Assembly (NCBI GenBank): GCA_949298005.1
Contig: CASFUN010000064.1
Location: forward strand, 1-28,485
DNA: 28,485 bases
Source: an uncultured Alphaproteobacteria bacterium
GTDB lineage: Bacteria; Pseudomonadota; Alphaproteobacteria; Rickettsiales; UBA1997
Direction: 5' to 3'
Of this stretch, positions 16,635-24,576 are shown piece after piece; within the stretch, counting starts at the first letter, position 1; every line of letters begins with the position of its first letter. The notes under the pieces were generated by a model. The model did no database searches. It saw only the letters and a list, made by a program, of their open reading frames with translations, and was not told the origin of the DNA. Position numbers and translations under genes: made by a program.

Positions 16635-17075
16635 TTAAAGAAATTCTTTACCATCTATATTTCTATAAATTACGTTAGTTGAATCTATTAATTTTTTTAT
16701 TACTCTTTTTCTATCTTCATTCATAAAGCCACCATTAGTGTCAAATTTATCAAAAACTATTTCTTTAACTTTCGCTTGCAATAGGTGCTTTAAACAATTA
16801 TCACATGGTGCATTAGTAACATAAACTCTACTATTCTTTATGGCTCTTTGCGCAAAAATTAACGCATTCATTTCTGCATGAATAGACAACATATCTTTGT
16901 ATGGTCTTTCGAAAGTCATATAGTCTTCGTCACATCCTGCTACAAATCCATTATATCCAAAAGATATTGGCTCGTAGTCTTCACTAACAATGACGCATCC
17001 GACTTTTGTTGATGGATCTTTTGATTTTTTTGATACTGACTCTGCTATTCCTATAAAATATCTATCCCATTCCAT
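16635..17075 (-). CDS. dCMP deaminase-like zinc enzyme
   Basis: A 146-residue cytidine/deoxycytidylate-deaminase-fold protein from the ATG at 17073-17075 (MEWDRYFIGIAESVS); an in-frame start at 17111 adds 12 residues unlike the family. The zinc site is H66-A-E68 (SIHAEMNAL) with C91 and C94 (PCDNC), and E68 is the proton shuttle. DPSTKVGCVIV near the N-terminus is typical. Family members convert dCMP to dUMP for thymidylate synthesis. It looks intact although the genes on both sides are pseudogenes. I cannot exclude a related nucleotide or riboflavin-type deaminase. Confidence 0.87.
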   Translation of the reverse strand: MEWDRYFIGIAESVSKKSKDPSTKVGCVIVSEDYEPISFGYNGFVAGCDEDYMTFERPYKDMLSIHAEMNALIFAQRAIKNSRVYVTNAPCDNCLKHLLQAKVKEIVFDKFDTNGGFMNEDRKRVIKKLIDSTNVIYRNIDGKEFL

Positions 17076-17187
17076 GATAAACCCTATTTTGTTGAGTAAG
17101 GAAATTATCAAGAATATTTTGTTTAAGTCAATTAAAAAGTTGTTTAGTAAATTCCTATTGTATATCTTTTTCTATACTAACTTTTAG

Positions 17188-17503
17188 TTATTTTTGTTTC
17201 TTCTTTTTAATTTTTGGTAGTGATAGTTCATCATACATGACTTTAAATAATCCGACCAAAAACTCTTTATCACTAACTTTATCCACCAATAACATCTTTT
17301 TTGCTCCCTTATAGGGTAGTTCATATGAAGCTGTCGGTATATAAGAAATTGCTGATTTTATTGGTTTTATCATCATAGATACTACTAATAATCTTATCAT
17401 GATAATAGATAATGAATTCTCCCATCATCGCTCGATAATTAATTTCTTCCAACTGAGATAGTTGTTTTAAGATAAACTGTAGATATTCTTTACTGGATAC
17501 CAT
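17188..17503 (-). pseudogene. tfoX: Broken TfoX N-terminal-domain gene
   Basis: From the ATG at 17501-17503, the first part reads SSKEYLQFILKQLSQLEEIN, then YRAMMGEFIIYYHDKIISSI and YDD. A second frame then supplies KPIKSAISYIPTASYELPYK and a basic tail ending at 17188. Together these form a near-complete TfoX_N-domain protein of about 105 residues. In the family, the joint is normally IYDD-R-F/L-L-V-KP; here those codons have shrunk to one base, so about 11 bases were lost near 17360-17370. TfoX/Sxy proteins activate competence genes in gammaproteobacteria, while many stand-alone N-domain proteins have no proven role. Confidence 0.85.
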
Positions 17504-17535
17504 TTTTACCTGGAATTTAAATCTATTGATATGAT

Positions 17536-17565
17536 ATTATACTTCTTGTATAATTATACAATCAA
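17536..17565 (-). promoter_or_regulatory. Relict promoter/operator of the TfoX-like gene
   Basis: On the minus strand, TTGATT (17565-17560), an 18-base spacer and TATAAT (17541-17536) lie 33 bases before the pseudogene ATG. A perfect 16-base palindrome, TTGTATAATTATACAA (17546-17561), fills the spacer and overlaps the -35 element, where a repressor would act. It contains two G/C pairs, so it is less trivial than the pure A/T palindromes nearby. Confidence 0.33.
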
Positions 17566-17698
17566 AGACTTGGCTAGAATTGATTAGTTTTATTTTTTTA
17601 ATAATTATTTAAAGTTTATTTTAGTATATTGTTTTATTGACAAAATTTCGTAAATTTGTAACCTATTAAATATTAAATTATTTAATATTTTCAAATCA

Positions 17699-18607
17699 AT
17701 GAAGGATTTACATTTACATCTGTCAGGAGCAACATCACCGGTTATTTTGTTTGAAATGGTAAACGAAACTGGGATAAAGATGAAAACCAGAAATTACAAA
17801 GAATTTGTTAATGCAATAACTATGGATCCCAATAAGGTTAAGAGTTTAGAAGACTATCTACATGTAAATCATATTATTGACGAAACTCAAAGTTCTCCAA
17901 GAGCAGTTGAACTTTCATTTTATGATGCATACAAAAATGCATTTTTAAACGGTTGTACTTATCTAGAACTTAGGTGGAATCCATACAAAAGGAGCCAAAA
18001 TTTTAAAATAGACCTTGATAAATTGATAGTTGCTGCAAGAAGTGGTTACGAAAGAGCTAATTCTACATTTGGTATAGATGGTTCAATGATTTTTTGTATG
18101 GGTAGAGACTGTACGGAAGAGCAAAATGAAGGTATATTTAAAAAAGCTATACAATATTATAAAAGAGGAGTAATAGGTATTGATGTCGCAGGACCTGAGA
18201 CTAAAATTCATTTAAAACCAGAATTTGAAGAATATTATAAAATTGCTAATGCAATAGGTTTAATTACTACAATTCATTGTGGTGAGACATATTATGAAGG
18301 TGTCGAGGATACTTTAGCTACAGTAATAGAAAAATATAATCCAAAGAGAATAGGGCATGGTATACAAATACATCGTTATACAAAATTAATGAAGTTTGCT
18401 GCAAAAATGAATATTCTTTTTGAAATATGTATTTCTAGTAATCTCATGACTAAGGCTGTTTCCAAACTAGAGGATTTTTTATACATTTTCAAGAAGTTTG
18501 AAGATTATGATATAAAGTACGTAATATGTACTGACGCAACTTTTTCGTTAAAAACCAATATAACCAACGAAAATATGCTTTACCAAAGTATAAAAAATAT
18601 GATATAA
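17699..18607 (+). CDS. Adenosine-deaminase-family protein, atypical and short
   Basis: A 302-residue member of the adenosine/AMP deaminase TIM-barrel family. Zinc and catalytic residues are H5 and H7 (HLHLSGA), H193 and E196 (HCGE), H220 (RIGHGI) and D279 (CTDA). The usual active-site pair is T-D-D-P; the second Asp, which contacts the purine N7, is Ala280 here. The protein also ends 23 residues after this motif, about 30 fewer than E. coli Add (333). It could deaminate adenosine with changed activity, act on another purine, or be drifting. From memory a subfamily with TDA exists, so this need not be damage. The ATG at 17699 is the first codon after the 5' region; a TTGACA at 17637 may be its -35 element. 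It converges on rplY with a terminator between. Confidence 0.82.
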   Translation: MKDLHLHLSGATSPVILFEMVNETGIKMKTRNYKEFVNAITMDPNKVKSLEDYLHVNHIIDETQSSPRAVELSFYDAYKNAFLNGCTYLELRWNPYKRSQNFKIDLDKLIVAARSGYERANSTFGIDGSMIFCMGRDCTEEQNEGIFKKAIQYYKRGVIGIDVAGPETKIHLKPEFEEYYKIANAIGLITTIHCGETYYEGVEDTLATVIEKYNPKRIGHGIQIHRYTKLMKFAAKMNILFEICISSNLMTKAVSKLEDFLYIFKKFEDYDIKYVICTDATFSLKTNITNENMLYQSIKNMI

Positions 18608-18626
18608 TTATTTATTACATAAAAAT

Positions 18627-18651
18627 AGCTACTCTAAATATTAAAGTAGCT
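18627..18651. terminator. Bidirectional hairpin terminator between the deaminase gene and rplY
   Basis: AGCTACT (18627-18633) and AGTAGCT (18645-18651) form a perfect 7-bp stem; inside, TAA/TTA can add three more pairs after one mismatch. T-rich sequence follows on the plus strand (18656-18679) and also on the minus strand (complement of 18610-18626). It sits in the short gap between two convergent genes. Confidence 0.75.
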
Positions 18652-18672
18652 AGGTATTTTAATTATTTATTT

Positions 18673-19335
18673 TTATTTTTTTGTTGCTGGCTGTGCGGAG
18701 TTATCACTAGTTGTTTGTTGGCTAGTTGTATTAGCTGCTTCACTTGTAGAAGATGTATCGGTATCATCTTTACCTCTACCGATTATTCTAGCTAACATTA
18801 AATCCTTTTTAGAAGCTGCTTTAACACCTTCTGGTAATTTTAGATTTGATATTTTAATAGATTGTTTCAATCTTAAAGAAGAACAATCAATTTCTATTAA
18901 AGAAGGTATATTTTTTGGATCACAAAGAACTTGCAACTTTCTATACATGATATTTAGATAACCACCACGTTTTAATCCTGGAGATTTTTCAGAATTGATA
19001 AATTTAAGTGGTACTAACACTTTAATTTGTTTTTTGCCTTTTACAGAGATAAAATCTAGATGTCTTGGTCTATCAGAAACTGGATCTAAATCAATTTGAT
19101 AGCAAAGTAAGTTATGTGTTTCCTTATCAGTTTTAATTTCAAAGATTTTTGTTTCAACTCCACCTTTAAAATATTCTTTCTCAAAAGCTTTAATATCTAT
19201 ATCAATGAATATATTATCTACTCCATTTTCGCCATATATAACAGCAGGTAATCTATCGTTTTTTCTAAGTTTTTTAGTAGAAGAACTACCAAAACTTGTC
19301 CTTATGTTGCCATCTAATTTAACTATTTCAGTCAT
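18673..19335 (-). CDS. rplY: Ribosomal protein bL25 (CTC/TL5 family)
   Basis: A 220-residue bL25 of the long CTC type. The N-terminal 5S-rRNA-binding domain is about 1-95 (LRKNDRLPAVIYGENGVDNI and HLDFISVK), followed by the C-terminal CTC domain to about 190 (VPLKFINSEKSPGLKRGGYL, then ISNLKLPEGV). The last 30 residues are a Ser/Thr/Ala/Gln-rich tail ending AQPATKK. It binds 5S rRNA in the large subunit. It lies 58 bases downstream of trcR on the same strand; GAG about 10 bases before the ATG may serve as ribosome-binding site. Confidence 0.95.
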   Translation of the reverse strand: MTEIVKLDGNIRTSFGSSSTKKLRKNDRLPAVIYGENGVDNIFIDIDIKAFEKEYFKGGVETKIFEIKTDKETHNLLCYQIDLDPVSDRPRHLDFISVKGKKQIKVLVPLKFINSEKSPGLKRGGYLNIMYRKLQVLCDPKNIPSLIEIDCSSLRLKQSIKISNLKLPEGVKAASKKDLMLARIIGRGKDDTDTSSTSEAANTTSQQTTSDNSAQPATKK

Positions 19336-19393
19336 AATTATACTCTCACATTAAAAATTAATAAAATAATAATAAAAACAATAGGAATTATAA

Positions 19394-19930
19394 CTATTGC
19401 TTATTCTTTTCAATCTCTTCTATAACAGAATTAAATTGTGCTTGACTGCATAAACCAAGCATTACTGGGTCTCTTGGTTTTATTTCTTTTATATTCCAAT
19501 GAGTTTTATTTCTAATTGATTCAACCATAGGAGTGGTTGTGTTTATTAATCTTCTGATTTGTTCATCAGTTATTTCTGGATAATATTTTATTAGAAATGC
19601 AATTCCGTCTGGTTTGTCGCCTCTTCTTGCGACTGGAACATAGGTATTACCTTTTCTACCCTTTTTCTCAACAACTATTGTATCAGCTATACTCTCTTTA
19701 AGTTCAAGTCTTTTTTTACTATCTTTTTCGCAAGCTTCTATCATCTCTCTTGTTAACTGATTACTGTCTATTGGATTTAATGGTGTTATGCTGTTTGAAA
19801 CATCTCCATCTGCCATGCCTTGTATTTCTAGAACATGTATGTCACAAAAATCTGCAATTTGCTCAAATGTTAAAGAAGTATTGTCTATAAGCCATAGAGC
19901 TGTGGCTTTTTTCATTAATAATCCGGACAT
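19394..19930 (-). CDS. trcR: DUF1013 protein, TrcR-type cell-cycle transcriptional regulator
   Basis: A 178-residue protein matching DUF1013 throughout: KKATALWLIDNTSLTFEQIA with FCDIHVLEIQGMADGDV, the NQLTREMIEACEKD block, RKGNTYVPVARRGDKPDGIA, and IRNKTHWNIKEIKPRDPVML. DUF1013 is essentially confined to Alphaproteobacteria, and the Caulobacter member is named TrcR for a role in cell-cycle transcription. A helix-turn-helix-like region covers about 15-40. It is a good taxonomic marker. It probably heads a trcR-rplY transcript. Confidence 0.93.
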   Translation of the reverse strand: MSGLLMKKATALWLIDNTSLTFEQIADFCDIHVLEIQGMADGDVSNSITPLNPIDSNQLTREMIEACEKDSKKRLELKESIADTIVVEKKGRKGNTYVPVARRGDKPDGIAFLIKYYPEITDEQIRRLINTTTPMVESIRNKTHWNIKEIKPRDPVMLGLCSQAQFNSVIEEIEKNKQ

Positions 19931-19955
19931 TGTTTTAATTTAAAGTAATGTTTAT

Positions 19956-19983
19956 ATTGTATTTTTTAACATATAATTTTCAA
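19956..19983 (-). promoter_or_regulatory. Putative trcR promoter
   Basis: On the minus strand, TTGAAA (19983-19978), a 16-base spacer and TACAAT (19961-19956), each 5 of 6 to consensus, lie 25 bases before the trcR ATG. The region is A/T-rich, so a chance match is possible. Confidence 0.4.
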
Positions 19984-20068
19984 TAGCATTATAAAACTAT
20001 CTACCAATAGTTACATATCCTATAATATCAACAAATTAATATTGAGGGAAGATGGGTTATTAGGTAAC

Positions 20069-20101
20069 TTGACACTTAAAAAGCCAACAATTAGAATTGT
20101 T
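20069..20101 (+). promoter_or_regulatory. Strong putative promoter of mscS-mtaB with overlapping inverted repeat
   Basis: A perfect TTGACA (20069-20074), the ideal 17-base spacer and TAGAAT (20092-20097) give a start near 20104, 17 bases before the mscS ATG. An inverted repeat AACAATT-AG-AATTGTT (20086-20101) is centred on the -10 element, a position where a bound protein would block transcription. Confidence 0.68.
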
Positions 20102-20120
20102 AGAAAATACAAAATAATAT

Positions 20121-21215
20121 ATGATATCAAATTACATAGCAAAATATATAAAAAATGATCCTATTTATGATTTAACGATGGCAATTATATACTTTCTTAT
20201 TTCATATGTTGTAACTAAATTTGTAAATTCCATTCTAAATAAACTGAGTAAAAAATTTTCTAAAAAGGATGGTAAGATATCAAGTTTATCAGTGATTTCA
20301 TTATTAAAAGAGCCTATAGATGCAGGAATATGGGTTTTATGCATTTATAAAACGTTGGCTGTTACCGAAAGAAATATAATTTTTTTGAAAGAAATTGTTG
20401 TTGTATTAGTATCGTATATAGTATTTTGGTTATGTATACGTTTTATAAACCACTTAAGTAATAAAATAATAGAAAACAAAGAAAAAGATAATGAAGATAT
20501 TGATTATGCTGGAATAGATTTTATTAAGAAATTAATTCAAATTATAATGTTTTTTGTTATACTATTAGTATGTATGGGTAAACTTGGAGTTAATTTAAGC
20601 AGTCTTTTGGCAATTGGTGGTTTTGGTGGTGCTGCAATAGGTTTAGGAGCACAAGATTTATTTAAAAACATATTTGGTACTCTTTCAATTTATTTAAATA
20701 AACCATTTGGTATTGGGGATTGGATAGCATCTCCTGACAAAGAAGTAGAAGGTTTTGTAGAGCAAATCGGTTGGAGACAAACAGCTATAAGAACATTTGG
20801 ACAATATCCTATATATGTACCAAATTCAGTTTTTAATGAAATTATAATAGAGAACAAAGGAAGAATGAGAAGTAGACAAATAGACGAATGCATACCTATT
20901 GTATATCTTGAAACTGATAAAATAAATAAAATTACAAGTGAAATAGAAACTATGATAATAAGCAATAAAGGTATTAATCAAAAATGTTTTCTTATGGTGC
21001 GTTTTGAATCTATATCAAAACCAGCAGTTTTAAATTTAAAAATTATAGCTTATACAAACGCTGTAGATTTAATTACTTACAGTAAAGTAAAGCAAGAGGT
21101 TCTTTTATCAGCTATAAATATAATAAAAGACAATGGAGGAGAACTTGCTTATGATATTACAAAAATTCTATTACAGAATAACAGAAACGCTAAGGTATCA
21201 AAGTTTTTTAATTAA
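20121..21215 (+). CDS. mscS: MscS-family mechanosensitive ion channel
   Basis: A 364-residue small-conductance channel. Membrane spans lie at about 17-37, 65-80, 85-108 and 128-150. The pore-lining helix is the Gly/Ala-rich LLAIGGFGGAAIGLGAQDLF followed by KNIFG (about 167-190). The cytoplasmic beta domain starts FGIGDWIAS and includes GFVEQIGWRQTAIRTFGQYP and IYVPNS. MscS channels open under membrane tension and release solutes on osmotic downshift. The extra N-terminal spans place it nearer YbdG/YnaI-type proteins than the 3-span E. coli MscS. mtaB starts 8 bases later. Confidence 0.93.
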   Translation: MISNYIAKYIKNDPIYDLTMAIIYFLISYVVTKFVNSILNKLSKKFSKKDGKISSLSVISLLKEPIDAGIWVLCIYKTLAVTERNIIFLKEIVVVLVSYIVFWLCIRFINHLSNKIIENKEKDNEDIDYAGIDFIKKLIQIIMFFVILLVCMGKLGVNLSSLLAIGGFGGAAIGLGAQDLFKNIFGTLSIYLNKPFGIGDWIASPDKEVEGFVEQIGWRQTAIRTFGQYPIYVPNSVFNEIIIENKGRMRSRQIDECIPIVYLETDKINKITSEIETMIISNKGINQKCFLMVRFESISKPAVLNLKIIAYTNAVDLITYSKVKQEVLLSAINIIKDNGGELAYDITKILLQNNRNAKVSKFFN

Positions 21216-21223
21216 ATTAATAA

Positions 21224-22459
21224 ATGCAGAAAGATAGGATTAGAGTAGTAACCTTTGGTTGCAGGCTAAATATTTATGAAAGTGAAGTCATAAAAGACAT
21301 TCTTATAAAGAATAGAATAGATATACCTGATTCAAAAAAGATAGTTATTTTTAATAGTTGTGCTGTCACAAAAGAAGCTGAAAGACAGCTATGTCAGTCT
21401 ATTAGAAAAATTAAAAAGGAAGAAAAAGACAATGCACTTATAGGAGTAGTTGGATGTGCTGTTCAGGTGAACAAAGATTTCTATATTAAAATGCCTGAAG
21501 TTGATTTTATCATTGGTAATAATTTAAAGCTTGAATTAAGTAGTTATACAAAAATACTGAAAAACCCTGTAATTATACAAGATAACCTGCAAAATAGTCC
21601 AAATTTTAGTAATCAAATAATTAGTGGTTTTGAAAATAAAAGTAGAGCTTTTGTGCAAATACAAAATGGCTGTAATAATGAGTGCACTTTTTGTTTAACA
21701 AGATTAGCTAGAGGCAAAAGTGTATCCTTAGATCCTACTATAATCATAGAACAGATAAAAAAATTAGTTGATAATGATTATAAAGAAGTGGTTTTAACAG
21801 GAATAAATATTGGAGATTATGGTAGTGATTTTAAAGAAAAGATAAATTTAGGTATTCTTATACAGAAAATTTTAAAAGAAACTTCGATTGAACGATTAAG
21901 ATTATCATCACTTGATATCTCATGTTTAAATAATGAAATGTTAGATATTATAAAAAATGAAAATAGGCTTATGCCACATTTACATTTAAGTTTGCAGTCT
22001 GGTGATAATATGATTTTGAAAAGAATGAAACGTCGTCATACAAGGGAAGATGTTTTTAATATTTGTAATAGTATATTAAACTCAAGGTCTGATATTGTTT
22101 TTGGTGCTGATTTTATAGCAGGTTTTCCAACTGAAACCGAAGAAATGCATAAGAATTCGTTAGAAATTATAGAGCAAATACCAATAACTTATGGTCATAT
22201 ATTTCCTTATTCTGAAAGATATGGGACAAAGGCTGCTTTAATGCCACAATTGCCTAAAAATGTTAGAAAATCCAGAGCAAAAGAATTAAGAGGCTTGGCA
22301 GAATCTAATTTGAATAAATTGCGAGCTAAATTGGCAGGAACAAAACAGAAAGTATTTGTAGAAACAAAAAATTTAGGAAGATTAGAAAATTATTTGCAAA
22401 TTGAATTAGTTGGAAATTATGAAAATAAGATAGGTGAGATACTGGAAATAGTTATATAA
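21224..22459 (+). CDS. mtaB: tRNA t6A37 methylthiotransferase
   Basis: A 411-residue radical-SAM methylthiotransferase. The N-terminal cluster ligands are C13 (FGCRLN), C46 (NSCAVT) and C78 (VGCAVQ). The radical-SAM cluster is C150-x3-C154-x2-C157 (NGCNNECTFC). VLTGINIGDYG, and LHLSLQSGDNMILKRMKRRH with GADFIAGFPTET, are typical, and a TRAM-like end closes the protein. FGCRLN and GINIGDYG point to MtaB (t6A to ms2t6A at tRNA position 37) rather than MiaB or RimO. It shares a transcript with mscS. Its stop abuts the rpiB stop with no spacer. Confidence 0.95.
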   Translation: MQKDRIRVVTFGCRLNIYESEVIKDILIKNRIDIPDSKKIVIFNSCAVTKEAERQLCQSIRKIKKEEKDNALIGVVGCAVQVNKDFYIKMPEVDFIIGNNLKLELSSYTKILKNPVIIQDNLQNSPNFSNQIISGFENKSRAFVQIQNGCNNECTFCLTRLARGKSVSLDPTIIIEQIKKLVDNDYKEVVLTGINIGDYGSDFKEKINLGILIQKILKETSIERLRLSSLDISCLNNEMLDIIKNENRLMPHLHLSLQSGDNMILKRMKRRHTREDVFNICNSILNSRSDIVFGADFIAGFPTETEEMHKNSLEIIEQIPITYGHIFPYSERYGTKAALMPQLPKNVRKSRAKELRGLAESNLNKLRAKLAGTKQKVFVETKNLGRLENYLQIELVGNYENKIGEILEIVI

Positions 22460-22891
22460 CTAGTAATTATCAAGTTTTTTTACTCTATTAGTATGTCTAC
22501 CACCTGTAAAATCAGTTGTTAAAAAAACTTTAACATTTTCAAGAGCACATTCTTTACCAATAATACGTCCCCCTAAACATAATATGTTTGCATCATTATG
22601 TTCTCTAGTTAATCTAGCTTCAAGACTATTATGGCATAAACTAGCTCTTATTCCTTTATGCCTATTAGCAGCTATTGACATACCTATACCTGTGCCACAT
22701 ATTAATATGCCAAACTCACTTGATTTATCTAAAATTTTATTGACAACCTTCAATGCATAATCTGGATAATCGACTGGTTCTTGATTGTAGGTGCCTAAAT
22801 CTTCAAAACTATATTGTTTACTAAGCTCCTGTAGAATATAATTTTTTAATTCTAAACCAGCTCTATCTGATGCTATAGCGATTTTTTTCAT
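22460..22891 (-). CDS. rpiB: Ribose-5-phosphate isomerase B
   Basis: A 143-residue RpiB that interconverts ribose-5-phosphate and ribulose-5-phosphate. The catalytic base Cys65 lies in FGILICGTGIGMSIAANR, with IRASLCHN, REHNDANILCLGGR and FTGGRHTNRV as further family blocks. The usual SDHAG near the start is SDRAG (Arg10), replacing a His that contacts the substrate. It implies at least part of the non-oxidative pentose phosphate pathway. It is the last of three minus-strand genes, 6 bases after the barrel gene. Confidence 0.95.
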   Translation of the reverse strand: MKKIAIASDRAGLELKNYILQELSKQYSFEDLGTYNQEPVDYPDYALKVVNKILDKSSEFGILICGTGIGMSIAANRHKGIRASLCHNSLEARLTREHNDANILCLGGRIIGKECALENVKVFLTTDFTGGRHTNRVKKLDNY

Positions 22892-22897
22892 AATAAT

Positions 22898-23674
22898 TTA
22901 CCAAATGTATTTTAGACCAACTATAAAATTTCCTGTTTTTCCAAAATTAATATCATGATAATCATCATTATATCTTAACTTTATTCTATTTATGTTCTGA
23001 AAAAATTTGTACTTAAAACTAACCAGAAGGGAGTCAGTAAATGCTATTTCGAAACCTCCAACAATTTGATATGCTGCTGCTATATAATTTTTTATATTCT
23101 CTATATTACTATCACCGAAGTTACTTTGTATAACTCCTAAACCTACCGAAATAAATGGTATAAATCTTGAGTAGTTACTTTCAATTAAAATATCTAAAAT
23201 GTAATTTCTTGAATGCATTTTAAATTTAGTTAGAGAGCCGATATTTATATCTGAAACATCATGTATAAGTTCTGAATAATCAACTTCAGCGGCAATATTA
23301 TTTGTAAAGTAGTAGCCAGTATTAACTGAATATGAAATATTTGATTTATAATTAATACTTTTTTTGTCTATATTACCTAATGAAAAACCCTTTGGTAGAA
23401 AATAAACGGATGTATAAAATCTACCATCTCTATACATATTTAAGCCACTACTATTAGGTTTATATTTAAGTTTACCCTTATATTGATTTTTTATCTGATC
23501 TTCATTTTTGTATCTATTAACTAGTTTTTTACTTTTATTTTTATTAATTTCTTCCAATTCAATTTCCTCTGGCAAAACTATTATTGTTTTTGCAAATAAT
23601 ACATCTTTGTATAAACATAAAGCTATTTGAAATAGTATAAAAATTAAATAAAATTTACATTTTCTATTTTTCAT
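22898..23674 (-). CDS. Outer-membrane beta-barrel protein (opacity/OmpW-like)
   Basis: A 258-residue protein. Residues 1-28 form a signal peptide (hydrophobic core YLIFILFQIALCL, cleavage about LFA-KT). A charged segment (about 35-70) follows, and then alternating-residue beta strands such as FYTSVYFLPKGFSLG, ISYSVNTGYYF, IAAEVDYSEL, RFIPFISVGLG and LLVSFKYKFF. The end FIVGLKYIW has the terminal aromatic residue used for barrel insertion. It resembles small eight-stranded barrels of the OmpA/opacity type, common surface proteins in host-associated alphaproteobacteria. Exact family not recognised. Confidence 0.75.
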   Translation of the reverse strand: MKNRKCKFYLIFILFQIALCLYKDVLFAKTIIVLPEEIELEEINKNKSKKLVNRYKNEDQIKNQYKGKLKYKPNSSGLNMYRDGRFYTSVYFLPKGFSLGNIDKKSINYKSNISYSVNTGYYFTNNIAAEVDYSELIHDVSDINIGSLTKFKMHSRNYILDILIESNYSRFIPFISVGLGVIQSNFGDSNIENIKNYIAAAYQIVGGFEIAFTDSLLVSFKYKFFQNINRIKLRYNDDYHDINFGKTGNFIVGLKYIW

Positions 23675-23675
23675 T

Positions 23676-24398
23676 TTAAAACTTATTTTTTATTTTTTTT
23701 CTGAATTTCATTTTTTTTTCTTTCAGTAATTCATCTTTATTATTTTTAGAAAAAACTATGTATCTATTGCACTCTATATAATTTTCTGTTGGGTCAGACT
23801 GAGATATTTTAACAAGAACATCTCTATTTTCGTCATCATCAAAATTAGCTCTAAATATCTCTTTTATATGAAATTTCCTATCTATAACTTTATTATGTAC
23901 TACCAATTCATTCTGGTTTATCACTTGAACTTTTATAAGGTTGTTTTTAATTAAATCTGCAACTGATTTATTTTTACTTAGAATATCTTTGTATTTTTTT
24001 AAATCTATTTTATTGCATGTATAATTGAAAAATATACCAGAATTCCAAGCATTATAATCTGTTAATAAAATTTTATCCATGAAGCTATTTTTACTAACTT
24101 TAGCATATAATAAAATCTTTATAAGATCACACTTGTTTTGTAATTCTCTTAAGTTTTCCCTTTCAAATGCGTTTGTAGCTTCAGGTTTGTATTTGTAATA
24201 GTCTTTACAGTTTTTTATATGAAAGCCTAATTTTTGGAAATAAATAGGGAATTCCATAGTCATACTATTTGTTAATTTATTAACTATTTCTGTTGTGTCT
24301 TCCCTTTTATGTCTTAAATCAGATATATCATAGTCAAAAAATACAAAATCTATGAGAAGAGAAATAATAAGAATAGCTACTATTATATATTTACGCAC
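23676..24398 (-). CDS. Unknown membrane-anchored periplasmic protein
   Basis: A 240-residue protein starting with GTG. One hydrophobic segment (about 4-22, IIVAILIISLLIDFVFF) acts as signal anchor or signal peptide. The rest is hydrophilic, with four Cys residues in the mature part (FHIKNCKDYYKY, ELQNKCDLIK, FNYTCNKIDL, YIECNRYIVF), which could form two disulfides in the periplasm. The C-terminus is very Lys-rich. It ends 1 base before the barrel gene, so the two are probably translated together. No family recognised. Confidence 0.7.
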   Translation of the reverse strand: MRKYIIVAILIISLLIDFVFFDYDISDLRHKREDTTEIVNKLTNSMTMEFPIYFQKLGFHIKNCKDYYKYKPEATNAFERENLRELQNKCDLIKILLYAKVSKNSFMDKILLTDYNAWNSGIFFNYTCNKIDLKKYKDILSKNKSVADLIKNNLIKVQVINQNELVVHNKVIDRKFHIKEIFRANFDDDENRDVLVKISQSDPTENYIECNRYIVFSKNNKDELLKEKKMKFRKKIKNKF

Positions 24399-24576
24399 TT
24401 TAAAATCAGATTTACTTTATGTAAAAGTTATAAGTAGTGTATTTATATTATTATTTGCTTTTATTATTGCAAGATTTGATATGCTAATCTATATATAATA
24501 CTCTTGAACTTTAACCATAACATATTATTATTTGTTAATACATGAATAATTTTATTAAAATAAAATATGGTTTGAT

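Noticed and set aside
16635..17075. Whether the dCMP-deaminase-like gene is also a pseudogene
   Set aside because: The frame is uninterrupted and all zinc and catalytic residues are present at normal spacing, so I keep it as a real gene.
17668..17690. A perfect 23-base palindrome just before the adenosine-deaminase-like start
   Set aside because: It is entirely A and T, and in DNA this A/T-rich such palindromes are expected by chance several times per window. I do not call an operator from it.
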